NCBI GenBank assembly: GCA_964434585.1
Contig: CAYSVN010000065.1
Coordinates: 1 to 6,554, forward strand
Length of the DNA: 6,554 nucleotides
Reading direction: 5' to 3'
DNA from: CAYSVN01 sp964434585
GTDB lineage: Bacteria > Patescibacteriota > Gracilibacteria > Peribacterales > Peribacteraceae
The position numbers and the translations under genes are program-made. How positions within the stretch are numbered: position 1 is the stretch's first letter; every line of letters starts with the position of its first letter. The notes below the pieces were generated by a model that saw only the letters and a list, made by a program, of their open reading frames with translations, was not told the DNA's origin and did not search any database. Shown here one piece after another: positions 1-6,501 of this stretch.

Positions 1-17
1 GTGGTTAAATTAGTGTA

Positions 18-26
18 AGTATAACA
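18..26 (-). promoter_or_regulatory. Weak candidate extended -10 element reading out of the left edge
   Basis: On the minus strand, TGTTATACT (26-18) fits an extended -10 (TGnTATAAT) with one mismatch. No -35 hexamer is seen at the usual distance; the palindrome arm lies there instead. If real, it would drive a minus-strand gene beyond the left edge, with the palindrome in an operator-like place. The evidence is thin. Confidence 0.2.
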
Positions 27-41
27 GAAAGTGACCATAAG

Positions 42-117
42 GTTTAGAGGTTTGAATGTCATGAGGTTTAGGACGCTAAACCAACTTCTAGACCTCTCAA
101 CATCATAACCTCTAAAC
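42..117. repeat. Intergenic palindrome with nested, competing hairpins
   Basis: Arms GTTTAGAGGTT (42-52) and AACCTCTAAAC (107-117) are perfect 11-bp inverted repeats. Between them, GGTTTAG (65-71) and CTAAACC (76-82) form a 7-bp hairpin with a GACG loop. In plus-strand RNA, 63-73 can instead pair with 86-96 (11 pairs, two of them G-U). The GGTTTAG unit recurs at 41-47 and 65-71 and, inverted, at 76-82. Neither strand has a T-tract after the outer arm, so it is not a standard terminator. Its role is unknown. Confidence 0.7.
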
Positions 118-127
118 TTCACGCACC

Positions 128-161
128 AAAAAACCCCAACCCTCCATAAGGAGAATCGAGG
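128..161 (-). terminator. Rho-independent terminator after the giant gene
   Basis: On the minus strand the RNA of 161-134 folds into a continuous 12-bp stem (CCUCGAUUCUCC with GGAGGGUUGGGG) closed by a UUAU loop. Four of the pairs are G-U wobbles. A run of six U residues (133-128) follows at once. It starts 22 bases past the stop codon. Read on the plus strand the wobbles become A-C mismatches, so it should act only on minus-strand transcripts. Confidence 0.88.
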
Positions 162-182
162 CTTATTAAATATTAAACTATA

Positions 183-3100
183 TTAGTTTTCTTGATGATA
201 CTGAGTAGAGTTCACAAATGATGTTGGGAACTCAATCCAGAAGAACGGAGACACAACCGCAGCCTCGCTATCATTCCAAATAATGTGGGAATCTGCAGAA
301 CCAAAAACGGTAGCAGTAGGATCCGTAAAGCTTGTAATAGAAGCTTGCAGTGTAGAGCTAGTGCCGTCAGCAGCAATATTGTTATTAGTAACAACACCTT
401 CTAAAACGAAAGCGTAAGAGCCATCGGCCTCAAGTGTAGCATCTACAACGGAGGCAGTTAAGCCAGTACAAACAACTTCCAAGTTACCAGTAGTAGCAGA
501 TTCAGTACAGGTAACATCGTTATTTGCTTGTCCTTGTTCATAAAGAGCAAAGGAGCCAGCAGCAAACTGAACATTATTAGCAATCACATCAAAAATAATA
601 CCATCAAGTTCAACATCAGAATTATTCAGATTGTCCGGCGTAGTAAATTCAAACACCCCAAATGGGTTACTTCCTAAAGAAATAATATTAGAACTAGCAC
701 CATCTGCGTTAGCATTTTGAATGTCTACAACCTTAGCAAACAAAGCAGTGTGTGATGCACTAGTAATAGTGGTAGCAACAGCACCGGTAATAAGGTCGTC
801 GGATGTAACACCATATGCTTCAACAGATTCAGTAGAACCCATCGCACCAGTAACAAGAGCAATAGTAACATCGTCACCGCTCACAGCACCACCAGGAATA
901 TTAGTACCACCACTTGTAGTAGCGTCTTTTGCTTTTAAGAACGGATGAACATCAACAGAGACTGAAGTATCTGCTGCAATAATAAAGTCATGGTCTAAAC
1001 AGTAAAGATTACCAGCCGCAGTTGGGTTCGTAACACCAGCACAATCAGTGTTAGTAGCAATAACTGGAGTAGTAGAACCATCAATATAAATTTCTAGGTA
1101 CGCAATAGAATCTTCGTCAGCAGTAGCCAGGAAATTAAGTTGCTCAACACGAACATCTTCAAGCTCCGCTTCAAATTCTACGGTGGCAACATTCGTAGTA
1201 TCAAGATCACCAGCAAGAAGCTGCTTAGAACTTGTAGCAGCATTTAACGTAACATTAAGATTACCAGCATCAACAAACGACCATAATGTACTCGTATCAT
1301 GTGTTAGTGATTTTTGCGCCTCGGTTAACACAGAACCGCCAGAGATTTCTGCAGCAATAGAATCTGTCGTACCTACGTTATGGTTAAGGAATTCTATTTG
1401 TAGCGCATCAGTAGCATTAGTACTAGTTGGAATATCAGCGCGCACTTCAAAGTTTACAGTTTCACCTTCGGCAATAGTGTAGTCAGCATTATCAAACTCA
1501 ATAAACGTAGGGTCAGCCGTAATACCACCTTGTAAAAGAACAAAGCTACCACCAGCATTTTCGTAATAAAGAGAATAATTATTTGCATGATCAAGACTAT
1601 TTTGAGGTGAAGAAACAGAGCTGTCATCAAGGCCAAATATTAATTCCGATAACATAATGTTTTCACTAATTGCTTCTGCTTCAAAACGCATCAATAGAAT
1701 ATCATCTGCACCTATAACAGTATTATTCGAAGCAATAGTTGGAACAACCTCAATATTTAGTAAGGTGGTAGGTGCTTCTGAGTAAAAAGTAGAATCCACT
1801 ATTGTGTACGGAAGAGCAAACCATTTAAAACCAGATGCTCCATCGGTGTCATTCCAAAGAACTTTAGTATCCGCACCAAACGTAGTGGCCATAGAATTAC
1901 TATAGTCTGTTAACGAAACCTCCAATGTACCATTGCCATTTGTAGCACTAAGTGTTGCTTGTAACACAAACACACTATTAGTACCTGGTTCAAGCTCAGT
2001 ATCTACGTTAGAAGAAGCTAAGCCACTACAAGTAACAAGAATAGGAGTAGTACCAGCATGTGTACAAGTAGCAGTATCATTTGCGTTACCTTCTTCGTAA
2101 ATTTCAAATCCAGTAAGAGGGCTATCAAAGTTAAACGCAGCCACTTCAAATATCAAACCATCTAGTTCTACATCAGAGGTACCATTACTATCAGTAATAA
2201 ATTCAAAGGATCCAATATCACTAATACCAGTTGGAATAACAGCACTATTGGCTGGACCAGCATTAAAGATATTTTCAATTTTACTAAACGAAGTAACATT
2301 TGCTTGTCCAAATAAGTTTTGGTCTGGACCAGTACCACCAGTATTAATATGCACTTCGCCATAAGGGTCACTGTCACCATTATTTTTAGTATATTGAACA
2401 CCAGAGATTACCCCTTCCGCTTTAATGCGAGCGTCTGGCTCATTTTCAGTAATAATAACAGCTTGCAGTTTTTCACCACTAATACCTCCAGCATTTTCTG
2501 CTTGTAGGTCAGCAGTAACATACACTGTACGGAAATTTGATACATGGAAATCATCACCACTAATATTTGCGCAGTACGTTTGGTTATTTTCTGGGTTATG
2601 GCCAACACAACCAGCAATTGTAGCCGTGGCAATTAATTCATCGTTATATTCATCATAAATATTCAAATTTGGAATCATGGGTATAACACCACTATCCATA
2701 ATACTAATTTGAATATGTTCTACATTTACAGTCTCGTACTCAGCATTAAATTCTAACCACAAAATAGGTGAAGTTTCTTGCCCAGCAACAAATATCTGTT
2801 CCATAGAAGTCGCGGCTTGTTCTACAAATAATGCTCCAGCATCTACAAAGTTCCATACGGTGCTTGCATCATGCACATAAGTAATTTGGTTATCATTCAA
2901 GCTACCACCATTAATAGCATCAACCTCAACAAAGTCTGTCTCGATACCAGCAGCTTGGTTAAACAACTGAATATGTAACACATCTCCATTAATAACACTA
3001 TTATCAACATCAGCCCACACTTCAAAGTGAACAGTTTCGTCTTCTGCTAATAAGTAAGTAAAGTCATCGAACATCACAGAAACATTGCCATCATCAGTAA

Positions 3101-6100
3101 CACCAGACTCAAGCAGAGTCACACTAGAACCATTATCAATATATAATGAGTAGTTCGTAGCATGGCCTAATGAGTTTAGTGGTGCCGAAGCAGTGGAAGA
3201 ATCGATTTCAAATTTAAATTCACTAAATTCTAAATCATCATTAGCAGCTGTAACCTCAAACCGTGTAAGAATAATATTTTCTGCACCTGCAACAGTCGTA
3301 ACTGCAGAGCTAAGAGTATCGACTGCGATATCTAACTCGGCAGGAAGAGGTTCTTTGTAGTTAGTAGAATCAACAGTGTCTACCAAGTGTGGCACACCAA
3401 AGAACGTGGTTGGACCATCAGCATCAACCCATTGAATGTGAGAATCTGTACTACCAAATGAGGTTTCAAAAATATCCGAAAAATCTTGCAATGAAGCCTG
3501 TAAATCACCATAACCATCTGTATCACCAAGCGTTGCACTAAGCGTAAAGACAGAACTTGTACCAGGCTCAAGCGAACTATCAACAGCAGAGGCAGTTAAG
3601 CCACTACAATTAACTTCTATTAAGCCTCCAACAAGGTTATCTGTACAAGTAACAGTATTAGCAAGGTTGCCGTTCTCATATAATTCAAAATTCGTTGGTG
3701 GAGATACAAAACCATTAGCGGTAACTGTAAATAATAAGTTATCGATTTCTACATCCGAGGTACCATTTGCGTCAGTCATAAATTCAAACGAGGCAAAGTC
3801 TGCAGCACCAAATGGCATAACGCTAGAAGAAGCCGTGGCTGCATTAGCAATAAGTTCAATATTGCTAAATGATGTTAAGTTGGCTTGGCCAAATAAGTTG
3901 TTATCGGGGCCAAGGTTTGCACTCGGGTTAACATGAACCTCTCCATAAGGATCGCCATCACCATTATTTTTAGTATATTGAACATTCGAGAGCAATCCAC
4001 GCGCTTCAACGCGAGCATCTCCCGAGCCACTAGCTACAATAATAACAGCATGTAATTTTTCTCCACTAATACCTCCAGCACCTTCTGCCAGTAAATCTGC
4101 AGTAACATAAACACGACGTGTGCCCGAAACAGTAAGATCTCCACCAGTAATATTTGCACAATATGTTTGGTTATTTTCTGGGTTGTGACCTACACAGCCA
4201 GCAATAGTGGCAGTAGCAATAAGCTCGTTATTATAATCATCATAAATATTCAAGTTTGGAATCATGGGCACAACACCACTGTCCATAATGCTAACTTGCA
4301 GGTGTTCTACTTCAGCATCTTCACCAACGGCTTCAATATCAAGCCACATAATTGGCGAAGTTTCTTGGCCTGCAATAAAGATTTCTTCTTTAGGGACAAA
4401 CGGTGCATGTTCCACAACAAGGTAACCAGCGTTACCAAAGCTCCATTGCGCATAACTATAATGATCATACGTAATATCCGCGCTAGCCATTAGTGTACCT
4501 GTTGTATCTAGACGGGCCGATACAAATTGGTCGAAATTACCAGAAGCTTGATTATAAAATTCAAGTTCCAATAATTTACTTTCATCAACCACAGTTTTAA
4601 CATCTGCCTCTACCCTAATACCATACGTTGTATTATTCCTAATGATAATATCATCTGTAAAATTATCAAACACTACCTGGGTAGCAGTCGGTACAACATC
4701 CTCTTTAATTAAAACATAATTACCAAAAATATCTTGAGCATATAAAGAAAAACTCTCAATGTTATCAAAACTATTATTCGTTAAACTTGCTAGTCCAAAG
4801 GTTAGTGACTCTATGCTAATGTCACTATTAATAGCAGTGACACCAAAGAACATCGTATCAATACCTTCTGCAGAAGCTACAGCCACATTAGAAAAACTAG
4901 AATTAGTCGGTGTAATAAACAGGTGAGGATCACAACCACTCTCTGCATAGCGTAGGTTTTTATCTATTGCTACAAATGCATCAAACATTTCAGGTAATGT
5001 CATGTTAGCATCCGGGTAACCATTACCCAAGCCGTCTGCCTCAAACACACAACGGTCAGCCATAATTTGCATAGCATCACTACGGTAGGTACCAGTAGGA
5101 TTATCGTTAAACTGTGGCGCACTACCACTAGGAATTAAATTAAAAGCCCGCGTAGCAAAAACTGCAAAGTCATTTTTATCGAACCTATCATCTGGCAACG
5201 CATTACAAGGGTGCGAGCCATAACAGCCAGTATTATCAACAAGCTGGTCCCCTCCTGAAAACCAACCATCTGCACCAACTTCTTCAAAATAATAGTAATG
5301 CCTGTCAGTACTAGCCACATCATCAAATGAGTTATCGTTAAGGTTAAATAATACCCCACCATTATAATCAAGGCCAACCGTTGCAAGGGCACGCCGGTCA
5401 GCATTTAAGCCGTCGTACTGGCACACTTCATCTTCTTGTATAAAGTCATTAGCAATAAATGATTGTACAATTGGCTCACTAAGTAAGCTACATCCTTGGC
5501 AAGCATCCCCTACCCCATCATTATTTAAATCTGCTTGGTCTGTATTAGGGGTTACCACACAGTTATCTTCACTATCAACAACACCATCACCATCAGTATC
5601 ATAGCCAACCACAATTCCACCACCATCTGAACCTCCACTACTACCACCTCCACCTCCTCCACCGCTACTACTTCTACCACCAGTAAATGAAGAAGAAGTT
5701 GCTGCATTAGTACTTTGAGTAGCAGTACTCGATACCGTCTGAACAATAGCAGCCCTTGGTTGAAACGTAGTGTTTGTAAGCTCTTTATCTTCTGGACAGC
5801 CATCTTTAAACGTTACATCGAACCGTGCTCTGTGCAGCATCGTAATCATCACGTCTCTGGTAACCTCGCTAGATGGCAACGATAATCCGGACTCGCCTGC
5901 ACCCTGTAAAATGCAGTTATCAGCTAGTGATGTAATAGATGATTGAAACCAAGAAGTTTGAGTATTGTCATTAAAAGCAGGAGCAAGACCGTTAGGCTCT
6001 AGACCATAAACACGGTTGATAAGTGCAGCTAATTCTGAGCGCGGAATGCTAGAACCAGGTAGTGCATTACAGTTACTACTGCCCAAACAATTATCTTGAC

Positions 6101-6425
6101 CTTTTAACCAACCATTAGTAGCAGCCACGGCATAATATTTTGCAAACCAGTCAGTAGCCTTAACATCGGCAAACTCGTTATTATATGTTATGAGTCCTAC
6201 GTCTTCTGGTGCGGCTAGTAACACAAGAAGCTTTACAACCTCGTTACGTTTAGCAAAGTCTCCGGGTAAAAAGTTTTCTTTAGAAGTATCAAGCAGTTGT
6301 TCTGCAACAAAAACATCTAATTGTGGCTTAAACCAGTCAGATTCTGCAACATCGCCAAAAGCAAATGTAGTAGAAACAGCGCAGAATAAAAAAGCAAAAA
6401 CAGCGGTATAAAAGGGAAATTTCAT
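183..6425 (-). CDS. Giant secreted SLH-domain surface protein with TSP3 repeat and three tandem beta-rich units (2080 aa)
   Basis: The frame is complete from ATG (6425-6423) to TAA (185-183). The ATG is followed directly by a signal peptide, which supports this start. Domain order by residue: signal peptide 1-22; three SLH motifs at about 27-72, 85-141 and 150-202; Ser/Gly linker 244-270; TSP3 calcium-binding repeat 276-309; a second, degenerate SLH-like module at about 320-500; then three tandem units at about 515-1030, 1031-1555 and 1556-2080. SLH motifs normally bind secondary cell-wall polymer, so the N terminus should anchor the protein while the repeats extend outward. There is no LPXTG motif, no C-terminal membrane segment and no catalytic motif. 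The protein is strongly acidic. I infer an S-layer or fibre-like structural role, with adhesin as the main alternative. The SLH and TSP3 calls are firm; the function of the long C-terminal part is unknown. Terminators on both sides suggest a single-gene transcript. Confidence 0.93.
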   Translation of the reverse strand: MKFPFYTAVFAFLFCAVSTTFAFGDVAESDWFKPQLDVFVAEQLLDTSKENFLPGDFAKRNEVVKLLVLLAAPEDVGLITYNNEFADVKATDWFAKYYAVAATNGWLKGQDNCLGSSNCNALPGSSIPRSELAALINRVYGLEPNGLAPAFNDNTQTSWFQSSITSLADNCILQGAGESGLSLPSSEVTRDVMITMLHRARFDVTFKDGCPEDKELTNTTFQPRAAIVQTVSSTATQSTNAATSSSFTGGRSSSGGGGGGGSSGGSDGGGIVVGYDTDGDGVVDSEDNCVVTPNTDQADLNNDGVGDACQGCSLLSEPIVQSFIANDFIQEDEVCQYDGLNADRRALATVGLDYNGGVLFNLNDNSFDDVASTDRHYYYFEEVGADGWFSGGDQLVDNTGCYGSHPCNALPDDRFDKNDFAVFATRAFNLIPSGSAPQFNDNPTGTYRSDAMQIMADRCVFEADGLGNGYPDANMTLPEMFDAFVAIDKNLRYAESGCDPHLFITPTNSSFSNVAVASAEGIDTMFFGVTAINSDISIESLTFGLASLTNNSFDNIESFSLYAQDIFGNYVLIKEDVVPTATQVVFDNFTDDIIIRNNTTYGIRVEADVKTVVDESKLLELEFYNQASGNFDQFVSARLDTTGTLMASADITYDHYSYAQWSFGNAGYLVVEHAPFVPKEEIFIAGQETSPIMWLDIEAVGEDAEVEHLQVSIMDSGVVPMIPNLNIYDDYNNELIATATIAGCVGHNPENNQTYCANITGGDLTVSGTRRVYVTADLLAEGAGGISGEKLHAVIIVASGSGDARVEARGLLSNVQYTKNNGDGDPYGEVHVNPSANLGPDNNLFGQANLTSFSNIELIANAATASSSVMPFGAADFASFEFMTDANGTSDVEIDNLLFTVTANGFVSPPTNFELYENGNLANTVTCTDNLVGGLIEVNCSGLTASAVDSSLEPGTSSVFTLSATLGDTDGYGDLQASLQDFSDIFETSFGSTDSHIQWVDADGPTTFFGVPHLVDTVDSTNYKEPLPAELDIAVDTLSSAVTTVAGAENIILTRFEVTAANDDLEFSEFKFEIDSSTASAPLNSLGHATNYSLYIDNGSSVTLLESGVTDDGNVSVMFDDFTYLLAEDETVHFEVWADVDNSVINGDVLHIQLFNQAAGIETDFVEVDAINGGSLNDNQITYVHDASTVWNFVDAGALFVEQAATSMEQIFVAGQETSPILWLEFNAEYETVNVEHIQISIMDSGVIPMIPNLNIYDEYNDELIATATIAGCVGHNPENNQTYCANISGDDFHVSNFRTVYVTADLQAENAGGISGEKLQAVIITENEPDARIKAEGVISGVQYTKNNGDSDPYGEVHINTGGTGPDQNLFGQANVTSFSKIENIFNAGPANSAVIPTGISDIGSFEFITDSNGTSDVELDGLIFEVAAFNFDSPLTGFEIYEEGNANDTATCTHAGTTPILVTCSGLASSNVDTELEPGTNSVFVLQATLSATNGNGTLEVSLTDYSNSMATTFGADTKVLWNDTDGASGFKWFALPYTIVDSTFYSEAPTTLLNIEVVPTIASNNTVIGADDILLMRFEAEAISENIMLSELIFGLDDSSVSSPQNSLDHANNYSLYYENAGGSFVLLQGGITADPTFIEFDNADYTIAEGETVNFEVRADIPTSTNATDALQIEFLNHNVGTTDSIAAEISGGSVLTEAQKSLTHDTSTLWSFVDAGNLNVTLNAATSSKQLLAGDLDTTNVATVEFEAELEDVRVEQLNFLATADEDSIAYLEIYIDGSTTPVIATNTDCAGVTNPTAAGNLYCLDHDFIIAADTSVSVDVHPFLKAKDATTSGGTNIPGGAVSGDDVTIALVTGAMGSTESVEAYGVTSDDLITGAVATTITSASHTALFAKVVDIQNANADGASSNIISLGSNPFGVFEFTTPDNLNNSDVELDGIIFDVIANNVQFAAGSFALYEQGQANNDVTCTESATTGNLEVVCTGLTASVVDATLEADGSYAFVLEGVVTNNNIAADGTSSTLQASITSFTDPTATVFGSADSHIIWNDSEAAVVSPFFWIEFPTSFVNSTQYHQEN
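186..1760 (-). repeat. Tandem unit 3 of the stalk, C-terminal (residues 1556-2080)
   Basis: Third copy, ending at the stop codon with no extra C-terminal anchor. Domain A (about 1556-1705) opens with IGADDILLMRFEAEA, matching unit 2. Domain B (about 1714-1858) is strongly diverged but keeps a cysteine pair (1795, 1809). The acidic DPYGE linker of units 1 and 2 is missing. Domain D (about 1906-2055) keeps Cys1973/Cys1986 and ends in SHIIW, close to unit 1. No Lys or Arg occurs from residue 1899 to the end. Confidence 0.8.
1761..3335 (-). repeat. Tandem unit 2 of the stalk (residues 1031-1555)
   Basis: Second copy, with the same A-B-linker-D order. Domain A (about 1031-1185) has the GAENIILTRFEVTA opening. 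Domain B (about 1190-1326) has IFVAGQETSPI and Cys1273/Cys1285. The linker YTKNNGDSDPYGE is at 1345-1357. Domain D (about 1388-1530) has Cys1454/Cys1466. Its B domain and linker are close to unit 1, while its A domain is closer to unit 3. Confidence 0.8.
3336..4883 (-). repeat. Tandem unit 1 of the stalk (residues 515-1030)
   Basis: First of three long protein-level repeats. It contains domain A (about 516-650), the most diverged A copy; domain B (about 660-800) with the IFIAGQETSPI opening and Cys744/Cys756; a linker with YTKNNGDGDPYGE (817-829); and domain D (about 861-1005) with Cys927/Cys940, ending in SHIQW. Each domain follows one pattern: a hydrophobic strand, an LY or IY strand, a variable middle, then a strand like V.V.ADL. 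This suggests beta-sandwiches with a common fold. The domain family is not recognised by name. Confidence 0.8.
4926..5465 (-). other. Second, degenerate SLH-like module (residues 321-500)
   Basis: This region is a diverged copy of the first SLH module. Residues 401-498 align without gaps to 113-210 at an offset of 288, with about 25 of 98 identities. All four cysteines match (401, 407, 459, 498), as do the CNALP and FNDN motifs. Upstream, FDDV (367) and DGW (386-388) match FADV (85) and NGW (104-106) at an offset of 282, which implies a 6-residue insertion before Cys401. The TRxE-type helix starts are replaced by KND and LPEM, so polymer binding may be lost or altered. Confidence 0.75.
5499..5600 (-). 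other. Thrombospondin type-3 calcium-binding repeat (residues 276-309)
   Basis: The segment opens with DTDGDGVVDSEDNC (276-289) and closes with DLNNDGVGDAC (299-309). These are the paired Asp-rich calcium loops of TSP3 repeats, with two cysteines (289 and 309) in the expected places. Known TSP3 repeats bind several Ca2+ ions and become rigid on binding. Here the repeat separates the two SLH-type modules, so it may set a calcium-dependent geometry between them. Confidence 0.9.
5616..5696 (-). other. Ser/Gly-rich flexible linker (residues 244-270)
   Basis: This low-complexity stretch includes seven consecutive glycines (255-261) among serines. It follows a Thr/Ser/Ala-rich segment (about 217-246) and precedes the TSP3 repeat. 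It probably acts as a flexible spacer between the first SLH module and the rest of the protein. Glycine codons alternate (GGT, GGA, GGC), so it is not a pure trinucleotide repeat. Confidence 0.8.
5790..6353 (-). other. N-terminal SLH module (three SLH motifs, residues 25-212)
   Basis: Three SLH motifs follow the signal peptide. The first lies at about 27-72 and ends in an FLPGDFAKRNEVVKLL segment. The second starts with FADV at 85 and continues through WF, NGWLKG and PRSELAALINR to about 141. The third starts with FNDN at 151, has a LADNCILQG turn, and ends with TRDVMITMLHRA near 200. The F-x-D opening, the hydrophobic turn with Gly, and the TRxE-like helix start are SLH hallmarks. SLH trimers bind pyruvylated or other secondary cell-wall polymers in the families studied. 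Four cysteines (113, 119, 171, 210), unusual for SLH modules, probably form disulfides. Confidence 0.85.
6360..6425 (-). other. Sec signal peptide (residues 1-22)
   Basis: The protein begins with Met-Lys, followed by an uninterrupted hydrophobic core (residues 3-16, rich in Phe, Ala, Val and Leu) and a polar Ser-Thr-Thr segment. Thr20-Phe21-Ala22 fits a signal peptidase I site, with cleavage after Ala22; cleavage after Gly24 is an alternative. Cys15 is preceded by Leu-Phe rather than a lipobox, so a lipoprotein is unlikely. Confidence 0.85.
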
Positions 6426-6467
6426 AAAATATAAAGAAGAATAATTACAGACACTATAACCAGTAAC

Positions 6468-6496
6468 TTTAAAAAAACAAAGAAAAACCTAGTCAA
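6468..6496 (-). promoter_or_regulatory. Possible promoter of the giant gene
   Basis: On the minus strand, TTGACT (6496-6491) matches the sigma-70 -35 consensus at five of six positions. A TTTAAA (6473-6468) follows after 17 bases and matches the -10 consensus at four of six. An alternative -10, TATAGT (6458-6453), is a better hexamer but has no good -35 at the usual spacing. The site begins just past the U-tract of the preceding terminator, where a promoter is expected. The region is AT-rich, so chance matches are likely. Confidence 0.45.
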
Positions 6497-6501
6497 ACGC
6501 C

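Noticed and set aside
41..82. GGTTTAG repeats as a telomere-like or CRISPR-like array
   Set aside because: There are only a few imperfect copies, some inverted, with no regular spacing or spacers. A palindrome explains them better.
75..106. Short minus-strand frame starting ATGATGTTGAGAGG, possible leader peptide
   Set aside because: It has only about 12 codons, lies inside the palindrome, and has no supporting context in the window.
2319..2658. Two overlapping plus-strand frames (2319-2507 and 2425-2658)
   Set aside because: Both are antisense to domain B of unit 2. They do not match the antisense frame over unit 1, so they show no conserved coding.
4167..4493. Plus-strand open frame of 108 codons inside the giant gene
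   Set aside because: It lies antisense to the conserved domain B, and its translation is low-complexity (runs of Ile) with no recognisable domain. The minus-strand frame is continuous, begins with a signal peptide and has clear SLH and TSP3 domains.
186..4883. Many N-x-S/T sequons as a sign of N-glycosylation
   Set aside because: The protein is rich in Asn, Ser and Thr, so such triplets are expected by chance, and no glycosylation gene is visible here.
5650..5660. AGGAGG-like sequence on the minus strand, resembling an internal ribosome site
   Set aside because: It arises from consecutive glycine codons in the linker, and no suitably spaced in-frame start follows that would give a separate product.
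5552..5803. Alternative minus-strand frame across the Gly/Ser linker
   Set aside because: It is an out-of-frame reading of GGN-rich linker codons and gives a Val/Glu/Leu repeat. It is a shadow of the main gene.
6400..6425. Lipoprotein signal (Cys15 in the signal peptide)
   Set aside because: The residues before Cys15 are Phe-Leu-Phe, which does not fit a lipobox, while a good signal peptidase I site follows at Ala22.
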